Numbered from the stretch's first letter, positions 7,348 through 14,562 are shown. The stretch is DNA of 16,657 bases from DATKMG01 sp035541995 (GCA_035541995.1 DATKMG010000354.1:1-16657); one strand, 5' to 3'. Notes: generated from the letters alone by a model not told the origin. Translations and numbers: made by a program.

Positions 7348-8316
7348 ATGGACATTCTGCTTTTTCAGGTTGATGGGAATATCCCAAACTTGGCACTTGC
7401 AAAAATATCGGCTTGGCATAAGGCGAGCGGAGATACCGTTTGGCTTAATTCGTGTCCCTCTGTTCCAGATAAAGTTTATTCATCCTCGATCTTTACGTCA
7501 TCTGAGATGAGACGGAATCAGATTTCGATTTTGTTTCCTGGTGCCATTACTGGAGGAACTGGGTACGATATCAAAAGTAACCTGGACTCAGTTTTAGGAC
7601 TGGACAGTGAAGGCGTAAAACCAGACTATTCGCTTTGGCCTAAGTACCAGCACAGCATCGGTTTCACGGCTAGAGGGTGCCGACTAAGCTGTAGGTTTTG
7701 CGTAGTTCCGGGAAAAGAAGGAAAGCCGTCTTCGGTTCATTCGGTACAAGACATTTGGCGTGGAGAGCCCTATCCCAAACATCTCCTACTATTAGACAAT
7801 GACTTCTTTGGTCAACCCAAGCAACAGTGGCTCGAAAGATGCAGCGAGATCAGGCATGGAGGTTTTAAGGTTTCATTCAATCAAGGGATAAACATTCGCC
7901 AGATCGATGATGAAGCCGCTTTCTGGATCGCTTCGTTAGATTATCGGGATGCTCAATTTAATAGAAAGTGTGTGTACACAGCTTGGGACAATCTTCGGGA
8001 CGAGGCAAGATTCAAGGCGGGCGTTGGAACCTTGAAAAGATTTGGGATAAAGCCACAGCACCTCGTCGTCTATATGCTTATCGGATATGACTCTAAAGAG
8101 ACATTCACAGAAATACTTTACAGGTTCAACGAGATTACCAATCTAGGATGTTTTGCCTATCCTATGGCCTATAATCGTGCGACTTTAGACCACCGCAGAT
8201 TCCAGAAATGGGCAATCAGAAGATACTTTGAAGTTGTGAGTTGGGAGCGGTTCAGAGACAGCCATGATTCTCAACCTTTAGACGCTTCCAAGCAACTAGA
8301 GATGCCTTGCCCGTAA
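7348..8316 (+). CDS. Radical SAM protein
   Basis: The 322-residue product carries the CxxxCxxC iron-sulphur motif of radical SAM enzymes at C111, C115 and C118 (GCRLSCRFC), preceded by a typical strand (GFTARG). The N-terminal 90 residues (MDILLFQVDGNIPNLALAKI and on) resemble the Rossmann-like domain seen before the radical SAM core in B12-binding-type members, but a cobalamin-binding DxHxxG motif is not visible. The downstream core includes LLLLDNDFFG (146-155). The gene is more AT-rich than its neighbours and stands alone behind the AT-rich dyad, so it may be a separately controlled accessory gene. The reaction and substrate are unknown. Confidence 0.82.
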   Translation: MDILLFQVDGNIPNLALAKISAWHKASGDTVWLNSCPSVPDKVYSSSIFTSSEMRRNQISILFPGAITGGTGYDIKSNLDSVLGLDSEGVKPDYSLWPKYQHSIGFTARGCRLSCRFCVVPGKEGKPSSVHSVQDIWRGEPYPKHLLLLDNDFFGQPKQQWLERCSEIRHGGFKVSFNQGINIRQIDDEAAFWIASLDYRDAQFNRKCVYTAWDNLRDEARFKAGVGTLKRFGIKPQHLVVYMLIGYDSKETFTEILYRFNEITNLGCFAYPMAYNRATLDHRRFQKWAIRRYFEVVSWERFRDSHDSQPLDASKQLEMPCP

Positions 8317-8323
8317 ATCTTAC

Positions 8324-8379
8324 TTGACACGCCCCGTATTTCCTCTGCTTTGATGCCATTGTACGGAACCACCCCGTAC
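8324..8379 (+). promoter_or_regulatory. Probable promoter and dyad before the head genes
   Basis: A perfect TTGACA lies at 8324-8329. A possible extended -10 (TG, one base, TTTGAT, 8346-8354) follows with a long 19-bp spacer. Just downstream, GTACGG (8361-8366) and CCGTAC (8374-8379) form an inverted repeat around a 7-nt loop, and CCCCGTA occurs twice (8332-8338 and 8373-8379), suggesting a regulator site. This is one of the larger intergenic gaps and precedes the scaffold and capsid genes, where a late promoter is expected. Confidence 0.5.
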
Positions 8380-8396
8380 AGAAAGAGGTTTTGACA

Positions 8397-9689
8397 ATGG
8401 CATCAGACGCCACCACAACAGAATCCGTTGAAAGAGCTCTAGTGTCTCCTCAGCCGACTATCGATGAACCACCCATCGAAAACGGAGAGCAGACAACCCA
8501 GACTCTCCCCGACGAACACCCACCCGAAGGAGAACAGCCAGAAGCCACTCCGCAGCAGGGTGAAGAGACCGGGGAACCTCAGGAGACCACCGCCGCTGAA
8601 GAACAAGAGGAAGCAGCCATCGGGTATGAAGACCTTCTCCCATCGAGACAGGCAAAAACATTTCCCGATGAATTCCTTGCTCTTGCCGCGCAGCGCTGGG
8701 GGTACGACAAGGAAAGCCTGGACGATCCAACTCACGGTCCCAGTTTAAGGCGCCTGCTCACTGACAAGATCAATAGCGACATCTACATTGCCAACCAACG
8801 GCGTGATGAAGCTATTCGACAACAGGAGCAGCAGGCCCCTCCCCAAGAAGAAACCCAACCCGCCCAGGAGCAACAGACCCAAACGCAGCCGGCAAGCTGG
8901 GAGGAAATCAGTAGCCTTGCCTCTCAGACCGCCCAAGCCATCATTACCGACGAGGGTGCAAACCATTTTGCTCCTCGCCTTTACGATGCGCTGGCGGCGA
9001 TTGCCGGGACGCGAGAGGGAGAAACTCCCAATCCGGAAGAGCAAGCGAAGGCTTATCGTGACCTCACCCAGGTCATGACGGAATTCGGGATCCTGCTACT
9101 TGGCCAAGTGTCGCCTCAAATCGTCAGCGGGGTTCTTGCGGACAAATGGACGCAGGAAAAGATTCTTTCACCCTATCTGGAGAGTGTCCTGGAAAAGCGT
9201 GAAGGAACAGTTGACGAAGAGGCATCAACCTACGACCAAGCGCGGGAACTCCTCAGCAAGGAGCCAGGGTACTCCGACATCGCCCAATTAAGCGGTGAAG
9301 GTGGGGCACTGGAACGAGCGGCCGAGGAATACGCGAACGAGACTGGTAAAGACATTTTCGATATCCAGTTCATCGATCCGAAGACCCGGCAGCCGCTTCC
9401 GCCTCTTCAAAACGCCATGCAGCAGTTGCGCCACGCAATCACCTACTTGCGCGGCAAAAACTACCAGCAGCCCGAGGCTCTGGTGCAGAGAGCGTTGGAA
9501 CAGGGGAGAAGGCAGGAGAGAACTGCGACCCGAAGAAGTGAATTAGGAGGTTCGCTGAAACCTGGCAGACCTTCTGGCCGATTGGAGCCGAGGACGACCA
9601 GCGCGGACGACGAGATGGGCGCGATGCAAGACGCCTATGATCGCGCAAATCCGCTCTCGCTGGAGACTTCCTCCAACCGTACTCGATAA
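8397..9689 (+). CDS. Putative scaffolding/assembly protein
   Basis: The 430-residue product sits directly before the major capsid gene, the usual place for a scaffolding protein. It is acidic and low in complexity at the start, with long Gln/Glu/Pro/Thr-rich stretches (about residues 20-80 and again 140-165), helical in the middle and basic at the C-terminus (about 385-430), where scaffolds usually bind capsid protein. No protease motif is seen. The ATG at 8397 is preferred to the TTG at 8391 because AGAGG (8384-8388) is better spaced. The assignment rests on position and composition, not on a recognised domain. Confidence 0.7.
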   Translation: MASDATTTESVERALVSPQPTIDEPPIENGEQTTQTLPDEHPPEGEQPEATPQQGEETGEPQETTAAEEQEEAAIGYEDLLPSRQAKTFPDEFLALAAQRWGYDKESLDDPTHGPSLRRLLTDKINSDIYIANQRRDEAIRQQEQQAPPQEETQPAQEQQTQTQPASWEEISSLASQTAQAIITDEGANHFAPRLYDALAAIAGTREGETPNPEEQAKAYRDLTQVMTEFGILLLGQVSPQIVSGVLADKWTQEKILSPYLESVLEKREGTVDEEASTYDQARELLSKEPGYSDIAQLSGEGGALERAAEEYANETGKDIFDIQFIDPKTRQPLPPLQNAMQQLRHAITYLRGKNYQQPEALVQRALEQGRRQERTATRRSELGGSLKPGRPSGRLEPRTTSADDEMGAMQDAYDRANPLSLETSSNRTR

Positions 9690-9704
9690 TAAGGTGGGAA
9701 AACC

Positions 9705-11359
9705 ATGCCTACGGGCTTAACGTCCTATCGTTCGTGGGACACAGCAGTAACGGAAACTGTTCAGGTTCGGGTACTGGGCGACAAAATCGTTCAGTTGCAA
9801 CCCGATGTGACGCCGCTTATTGTCATGACCACGAACGCCAAGAAGAAGAAATCTACCCCAGTGCCCCGCATCGAGCGGATTGAAGACGACCTCCGCAACT
9901 TGTGGGATTACCAGGCCGGAACCACCACTCTCAGTTCGGTGGCAACCACATTGACCGTTTCAACCGGCTCCCTGTTCGCAACCAATGACCTTGTGGCTGT
10001 GATTAAGCCACAGTCGAATGCCAGCGCCCCTGAAATCATGCGCGTTACCGGCATTGCAGCCAACGTGCTAACCGTTACCCGCGGAGTGGGCGGAGCAGGC
10101 GCCGACTCGATCTATCCCACAAACGCCTTGCGCATCATCGGTTCGGCCTACGCTGAAGGCGACACCTACGGGTCTTTCCGTTCGACCCAGAAGGTTGTGC
10201 CGATCAGCTATTGCCAGATTTTCCGAACCCCGGTCCAGTTGACCCGCACCATGCAGGCATCCCGGACCTACGGTGAATCGGACTATCAATATCAGAAAGC
10301 CAAGGCTCTTATGGAGCACAAGAAGGAAATTGAGGGCTCAGGTCTTTGGTCCCGAGCTTCCGAATCCCTCGCTGCTCCCAACACCATCTGGACCACGATG
10401 GGCTTCCGCTCGCGTGTTTCCACCAACGTGATGGACTTCCAGACGACCGGAACCCTCACCGAATTCAACACTTTCTCCCAAACTTCGTTCCGGTACGGAT
10501 CGCCGGCCAAGCTGCTCATCGCTGCGCCGGTCATCATCTCGGCCATCAACTACTACTCCCAGTCCAAGCTGTTGACCGAGGTAGGCCAAACGATCTTTGG
10601 CGTCAACATCAAGCGGCTGACTCTCCCTCACGGTGAGTACATGCTCGCCCGCAACTGGCTCATGGAAGCCGGCGTCTCAGGCCAGCCAGGTTTCGCCACT
10701 GAAATGTACTCGGTGGATCTCAACAACGTTGAGTTCTGCTACCTTGCGGACCAGGGCGAAACCCGCGACACACAGTACCGCGAGAATGTCGTACAAACCG
10801 GAGTGGACGCCGAACAGGACGAATGGTCGATGGCCCCTTCCAGCCGAAATGCTGGAGAGGAATCTCTTCTAATTGACTCAAAAGCTGAAATGGCTAATGA
10901 GGCGGAACCGGAAACGGACCGTGAGAGACTAAGCGAAGAGACACCCCAAGTGGGTGATGCAATAGTCCGTTCTCATGGGAACAAAAACCATGAGAGGTTG
11001 GCAGAAATGACCAACCTCTGCAACATTATGTATGTTGCAGATAACAAAAAAGATACGCAGGCGGGCTGGATCTTCACTCAAGAAAAGGTCAATGTGGCCC
11101 CTCCCCACCGAAATGTGGGAGAGGAATTCTCTCTGATTGACTTGGAGGGTGCGAATCCCAACAGGGCGGAACTGCCGTTCGGACCATCGAAGGCAGACCG
11201 TGAACGACTAAGCGAGAGAACACCCGTTTCGGGTGATGCGATAGTCTGGTCTCATGGGAATGTGAACCATGAGAGCGCGGCAGAAATGACCGCGCCCTGC
11301 CTCATGGCAGGTAACAATAACGACATGCGGTTGGGTACGACTTCTCTGCCTATGCCTAG
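9705..11359 (+). CDS. Major capsid protein, three exons split by two group I introns
   Basis: The gene reads as join(9705-10827, 11053-11089, 11323-11359), giving 398 residues. The exon 1 product matches the SU10/DUF5309-type HK97-fold capsid family as I know it: a variable beta region (about 70-150), then SYCQIFRTPVQLTRTMQASR and an EHKKEIEGSGLW segment. Exon 1 ends in DEW; splicing adds YTQAGWIFTQEKV from exon 2 and HAVGYDFSAYA and TAG from exon 3, a natural end for this family. Left unspliced, the frame happens to stay open to 11387 and would encode a 560-residue protein whose extra part is intron sequence. AAGGTGG precedes the ATG. Exon 3 is in a different frame from exon 2 in the genome, so splicing of intron 2 is needed for the correct end. 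Confidence 0.88.
10828..11052 (+). ncRNA. Group I intron 1 (225 nt, no ORF)
   Basis: A self-splicing intron is indicated by the full core. P1 pairs GGUC (10825-10828) with GGCC (10832-10835), placing the conserved U-G pair at the 5' splice site after U10827. P2 is 10840-10844/10851-10855, P3 is 10863-10869/10935-10941, P7 is GACUA 10927-10931 with UAGUC 1063-style partner at 10963-10967, and P8 is 10942-10946/10952-10956. P3 and P7 interlock as the typical pseudoknot. P9-type hairpins follow at 10971-10995, 10996-11016 and 11017-11041. The terminal G is 11052. No P7.1/P7.2 extension is seen, which argues against subgroup IA. Removing 225 nt keeps the frame. Confidence 0.92.
11090..11322 (+). 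ncRNA. Group I intron 2 (233 nt, no ORF)
   Basis: This is a paralogue of intron 1. P1 pairs GGUC (11087-11090) with GGCC (11096-11099) and puts the 5' splice site after U11089. P2 is 11104-11108/11115-11119 with the same CGAAAU loop as intron 1. P3 is 11127-11133/11214-11220, P7 is 11206-11210/11242-11246 and P8 is 11221-11225/11231-11235. Hairpins follow at 11250-11274, 11275-11295 and 11296-11311, and the terminal G is 11322. An extra hairpin (CUGCC 11172-11176 with GGCAG 11192-11196) replaces the short CCG-GAAA-CGG hairpin of intron 1 and accounts for the greater length. Many helices differ by paired changes. At 233 nt it is not a multiple of three, so splicing restores a different frame. 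Confidence 0.92.
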
Positions 11360-11390
11360 AGAGTTAACAGGCATCAGGTTTGTTTAATTT
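11352..11390 (+). terminator. Possible weak terminator after the capsid gene
   Basis: ATGCCT (11352-11357) can pair with AGGCAT (11369-11374) across an 11-nt loop, and a T-rich stretch follows (11378-11392). The stem is only 6 bp, overlaps the capsid stop codon, and the T tract is interrupted, so termination would be partial at best. Confidence 0.25.
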
Positions 11391-11400
11391 TTAGTGAATG

Positions 11401-11441
11401 TTGTGTACCTCTCGTTCTATAATGGGGCGAGAGGTACACAA
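11401..11441 (+). promoter_or_regulatory. 14-bp hairpin with TATAAT loop over the HNH start
   Basis: TTGTGTACCTCTCG (11401-11414) is perfectly complementary to CGAGAGGTACACAA (11428-11441). The loop contains TATAAT (11418-11423). The right arm holds the ribosome site GAGAGG (11429-11434) and reaches the A of the ATG; wobble pairs with 11399-11400 can cover the rest of the start codon. Read-through RNA should hide the start. RNA begun from a promoter using TATAAT would lack the left arm and leave the start free. No good -35 box is visible. Confidence 0.65.
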
Positions 11442-12031
11442 TGAAAAAGAAACAATGTCCAAGATGTAATCGAAATCGACCAATCAATAAATTCGGGACG
11501 AAGGGTGATCCACCAGTTCCGAAAAGTCTCTGTCGGGAATGTGATGCGGATATTCACAAGATTTCCTATCATGGCTCGCCAGAGAAACGAGCCGATGTTC
11601 TCAGGATAACGAAAGAGGCTCATCGCAAGCGACTCGTTAAAGGCTTGTGCTGGCAATGCGACGAAAAGGTGGAAGAAGGAACTCAGCGATGCGGAAAGCA
11701 CAACAAAGAGAATCAAGAGCGGAATACCGAGAATCGCATCTCTCGCCGTCGCCAATGCTTCGACCACTACGGATGGGCTTGTGTTTGTTGCGGAGAAACG
11801 TGCGAGAAGATGCTGACGTTTGATCACATCAACCGTGACGGCGCGGCTCATCGAAAAAGCATGGGAGGACAGGTCGGAGGCACACAGATTGTTACTTGGG
11901 CCATCAGGAACGGATTTCCTCCGATTCTCCAAACCATGTGTTTCAACTGCAACATAGCGAGTTTTAGGAACGGCGGCATCTGTCCGCACAAGGAAGCGAG
12001 TTCGAGCAAGTATATTGACCACCGGGAATAG
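11441..12031 (+). CDS. HNH homing endonuclease (free-standing)
   Basis: The 196-residue product is an HNH nuclease. The core lies at residues 114-171: CVCCGETC, then LTFDHINRDG with H129 as the likely catalytic histidine, then MCFNCN with the second zinc pair (C167, C170). The N-terminal half has two further Cys pairs (CPRC at 6-9, CREC at 31-34) and CWQC at 70-73, probably zinc fingers for DNA recognition. It starts 81 bp after the spliced capsid gene and lies outside both introns. Such enzymes cut intron-less or gene-less alleles and spread by repair. It may mobilise the two ORF-less introns next to it, but this is inference. Its start is masked by a hairpin. Confidence 0.85.
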   Translation: MKKKQCPRCNRNRPINKFGTKGDPPVPKSLCRECDADIHKISYHGSPEKRADVLRITKEAHRKRLVKGLCWQCDEKVEEGTQRCGKHNKENQERNTENRISRRRQCFDHYGWACVCCGETCEKMLTFDHINRDGAAHRKSMGGQVGGTQIVTWAIRNGFPPILQTMCFNCNIASFRNGGICPHKEASSSKYIDHRE

Positions 12032-12053
12032 GCCGGATGAAAAGGAGTTATCT

Positions 12054-12572
12054 ATGAATCCATGTGTGAGTGAGAAAGTTGAACCTGAAATGGGATCAGG
12101 CCAGCAGCGCAGTACGTATTCGCTGTTCAATCTCTTGACCGATAATGGCAACGATTTTAGCGATCACGATTTGGCAGTTTTGGCGGATTGGGCGAATGTT
12201 CAAAAGCAGGAAACTCCGAACCAAGATTGGAAGCGAGCTTTCGCACTTATCCGCGAGGGGGCTGATCTCTTGCTTCGTCGGCGGGCACGCTCGTCCACCG
12301 TCCCACCAGTTGAGCCATCATCGGTTGCAGCCGGAACGGTTGTCGATTACCTGGAGCTGAGAAAGCAGACTGGGGACTTTGCCAGTACATTCTATGGACC
12401 GCACGGATGCTCAAAGTGCGGAGTATTGATTGTGAAGCAAGCAATCGAGCAGGGTGGAAAAGAGTGGACATTTCCGACGCTAAAGGGAACCGGATATTTC
12501 CCGCACAAATGCAGCCTGCTGGACATTGCAAAAATGGTTGATAAGGAGCCTCAACGTGGCGACCGACATTGA
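12054..12572 (+). CDS. Hypothetical protein with a Cys/His cluster
   Basis: From the ATG at 12054 the frame encodes 172 residues. AAAGGAG at 12041-12047 fits this start; the frame is also open from a TTG at 12015, which overlaps the HNH gene and has no ribosome site. Residues 26-75 are helical (LFNLLTDNG to REGADLLLRR). A Pro/Ser linker follows, then a C-terminal domain with CSKC (119-122) and FPHKC (149-153) that could bind one zinc ion. Position after the capsid gene suggests a head-related or accessory protein. No family is recognised. Confidence 0.65.
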   Translation: MNPCVSEKVEPEMGSGQQRSTYSLFNLLTDNGNDFSDHDLAVLADWANVQKQETPNQDWKRAFALIREGADLLLRRRARSSTVPPVEPSSVAAGTVVDYLELRKQTGDFASTFYGPHGCSKCGVLIVKQAIEQGGKEWTFPTLKGTGYFPHKCSLLDIAKMVDKEPQRGDRH

Positions 12573-12780
12573 AAACATTCTGGTAAGTTTACAGCCAAGC
12601 CCCTACGATCTCAGGAAGGCGTGTCTCGCGCTCGATAAAGCACTCACGGCCTCGCAGCAGGGAGTAGCGGACGCCCACGCGCGAGTGGCGAAGCTGGAAG
12701 CCAAACTCGAAGCGATGGCGAAGGATGCCGCGGCAGACGAGCCCGAAGTGATGCAGGTTCGCGGGAAGTCAGCGAAGTAA
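12556..12780 (+). CDS. Small coiled-coil protein
   Basis: The frame from the GTG at 12556 encodes 74 residues. AAGGAG at 12543-12548 is well spaced for this codon; the ATG at 12526 has no ribosome site and is less likely. The gene overlaps the previous one by 17 bp. The product is nearly all helical: residues 15-60 show a heptad-like pattern (KALTASQQGVADAHARVAKL and AKLEAMAKDA) that suggests a short coiled coil, followed by an acidic then basic tail. The function is unknown. Confidence 0.6.
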   Translation: MATDIENILVSLQPSPYDLRKACLALDKALTASQQGVADAHARVAKLEAKLEAMAKDAAADEPEVMQVRGKSAK

Positions 12781-12820
12781 GATTCCGGCCTTAACGGGCC
12801 AAAGAAGGGAAGCAACGATT

Positions 12821-13351
12821 ATGCCGAAGATTGAAAGAAAAGAGTATGTGTGCATTTTCTGCGAGGGGAAATTCCTCTCGGGCGACTGGATGGGATGTGC
12901 GGGCAACAAGTTCCGGCGCCATCAGGTTGAACCTGTCACCTACCACAGCAAGCACGATAACCATGTGATTTGTTGCACGAAGGAAGCCACGGTACTCAAC
13001 CCAACGACCGGAGAATCCCAGAAGATTCCAGGCTACCAGGCGCAATTCGTGAACGGTCACTACACCACCTCGGACCCGGAGGTCCAGGAGGTTTTGAACC
13101 GTATTCTGGCTGAAGGTGGGCTTGTTTCCTTGGATGCCTACGTTGACTCGAAACTCACCGACCATCAGAAGGCCGAGCGTGCAAAGGGTCAACTCGCCGA
13201 GCAAAGCGAACTGCTGAAGAAAGTTCAGCAGGAGAACGAGCGGCTCAAGGCGCAAATTGGTGAAGAGAAGAACGGGAATGGAGATGAACCCTCTGCCGCT
13301 GCCATCCCGGGGCAAGGCAGTCTTTCCGGCCGACGCCAAGTAAGGGCGTAG
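12821..13351 (+). CDS. Zinc-finger and coiled-coil hypothetical protein
   Basis: The 176-residue product has CIFC at residues 11-14, Cys at 26, His/Cys residues around 42-52 (HSKHDNHVICC) and so probably a zinc-binding N-terminal domain. The middle is a compact region (about 55-110). Residues 115-150 form a coiled coil (AEQSELLKKVQQENERLKAQ), and the tail is Gly/Ser-rich. GAAGGGAAG lies upstream of the ATG with somewhat long spacing. It stands between capsid and adaptor genes, but nothing in it identifies a virion role. Confidence 0.7.
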   Translation: MPKIERKEYVCIFCEGKFLSGDWMGCAGNKFRRHQVEPVTYHSKHDNHVICCTKEATVLNPTTGESQKIPGYQAQFVNGHYTTSDPEVQEVLNRILAEGGLVSLDAYVDSKLTDHQKAERAKGQLAEQSELLKKVQQENERLKAQIGEEKNGNGDEPSAAAIPGQGSLSGRRQVRA

Positions 13352-13364
13352 AAAGGTCGTTCCA

Positions 13365-13637
13365 ATGTCAAAGACGGTTCAAGCGGAGCAGGAAGCTCCG
13401 CTCTGCCCATCTTGCAGGAGGCCAATGGTTACAGGCTGGGATGTTCCAATGTGTCCTAATGGATGTGGAGTCGTCCCGGCCGGAGACCATCGGCAAGTAC
13501 ACGACCTCCGACCGTTTTCAAAAAGGATTTATGTAGGTTCGGAGGTCTACGGAAAGAAATGGTTGAAATCAGACGAGGCGCGATCGGACGCAGAAGCGGC
13601 AATGTTAGGTGGAAATGGATACGGCCTGAAGGGCTGA
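13365..13637 (+). CDS. Small zinc-ribbon-like protein
   Basis: The 90-residue product has CPSC (14-17) and CPNGC (30-34), the spacing of a small zinc ribbon, near its start. The rest is basic and then Gly/Ala-rich (AEAAMLGGNGYGLKG) at the end. AAAGG lies upstream of the ATG. It is the third gene in a row after the HNH endonuclease with paired cysteines, following 12054 and 12821. The role is unknown; nucleic-acid or protein binding would fit. Confidence 0.65.
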   Translation: MSKTVQAEQEAPLCPSCRRPMVTGWDVPMCPNGCGVVPAGDHRQVHDLRPFSKRIYVGSEVYGKKWLKSDEARSDAEAAMLGGNGYGLKG

Positions 13638-13653
13638 GACAGGAGAATCTACC

Positions 13654-14562
13654 ATTCGAATCGACGTTCTTTCGCCCATACACGGATCTCCCGTACCGCA
13701 ATTCAGCGGTTCAATCTCAGCCGTCATTGAATACAGCCGATGCAAATGCAACGTGCGTGAGGCGGAAAAAGTCTGCGAGAATCCCGAATACAAGCCAAGC
13801 TTCCATGATCCAGGTCAGTGCCCAAATGGCAAATTCGATGTTGTATTTCCACCTCTTTCGAGCATGAGTGTAGTCCACTGGGCAAGAAATGCCTGTGTAA
13901 TGAACATGCGCAAGAACGCGGACTACTGCCTATTCGTCGATTGCGACATGGGATTGGAGCCCGACACCCTTGACCGCCTCTTGAGCCACGGCAAAGACAT
14001 TGTGGCTGCGCTCTGCACCAGGCGCACCGATCCGGCTATCCCGAACATTCGGGTCTTTATGGAGGCAGAGCAGAATTTTGGGGAGCTCGTTACCTGGGAC
14101 GAGAATCAAACCTTAATTCCCGTTGACGCTGTTGGAACGGGAGTTATGCTCATCAGCCGGCGAGTTCTGGAGGATGTGGCCGAGGCTTACCACCCGGATC
14201 AGTACCATGCGACCGGAAACGGGTTCTGGTTTGAAAACATCAGATTTCCGCATTTGGATGCTGAGGCGGGGGAAGATATTAGCTTTGTACTAAAGGCCAC
14301 TCGGTTGGGTTATGAGTGCTTTGTTGACACCACGATCCAGCCATTGCATTACGACGCGTACGGGTACAGCTACTCAGACTATAAGCCCTTTCGCGCCGAA
14401 AGAATTGCAGAAATAATTCAGCGAATGGAAAAGGAGTCCGAAGAATTGGGACTGAAAGAGCGTCCACCTCAATTAAGACAGATGGATGCAATGTTGAAAA
14501 AGGCAGTCGATGAACTTGATCAGAAAGTGAATAAGGGAACGCTTGTTTGTTCTCCTATGTGA
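13654..14562 (+). CDS. GT2-like glycosyltransferase, possible ATT start
   Basis: The product has a GT-A glycosyltransferase core: MSVVHWARNACV (about 71-82), YCLFVDCDMG (91-100) with the metal-binding DxD, then LDRLLSHGKDIVAALCTRR, a pattern common in phage transferases. The first usual start is GTG at 13753, but it has no ribosome site and removes the first beta-strand. The frame is open back to 13630; AGGAGA (13641-13646) is followed 7 nt later by ATT (13654), which would give the opening RIDVLSPIHG expected of this fold and 302 residues in total. A rare ATT start or a sequencing error is possible. The last 43 bp overlap the antisense HNH gene. Confidence 0.72.
   Translation: MRIDVLSPIHGSPVPQFSGSISAVIEYSRCKCNVREAEKVCENPEYKPSFHDPGQCPNGKFDVVFPPLSSMSVVHWARNACVMNMRKNADYCLFVDCDMGLEPDTLDRLLSHGKDIVAALCTRRTDPAIPNIRVFMEAEQNFGELVTWDENQTLIPVDAVGTGVMLISRRVLEDVAEAYHPDQYHATGNGFWFENIRFPHLDAEAGEDISFVLKATRLGYECFVDTTIQPLHYDAYGYSYSDYKPFRAERIAEIIQRMEKESEELGLKERPPQLRQMDAMLKKAVDELDQKVNKGTLVCSPM

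Noticed and set aside
10828..11387. C-terminal extension of the capsid protein with two repeated domains
   Set aside because: The protein-level repeats are a by-product of two homologous structured RNAs; helices are conserved with paired changes, and splicing gives a better C-terminus.
10828..12031. HEARO/IscB-type guide RNA next to an HNH gene
   Set aside because: The paired P3/P7 pseudoknot and U-G splice-site pair fit group I introns, and the HNH protein is small and lacks an IscB-like RuvC region.
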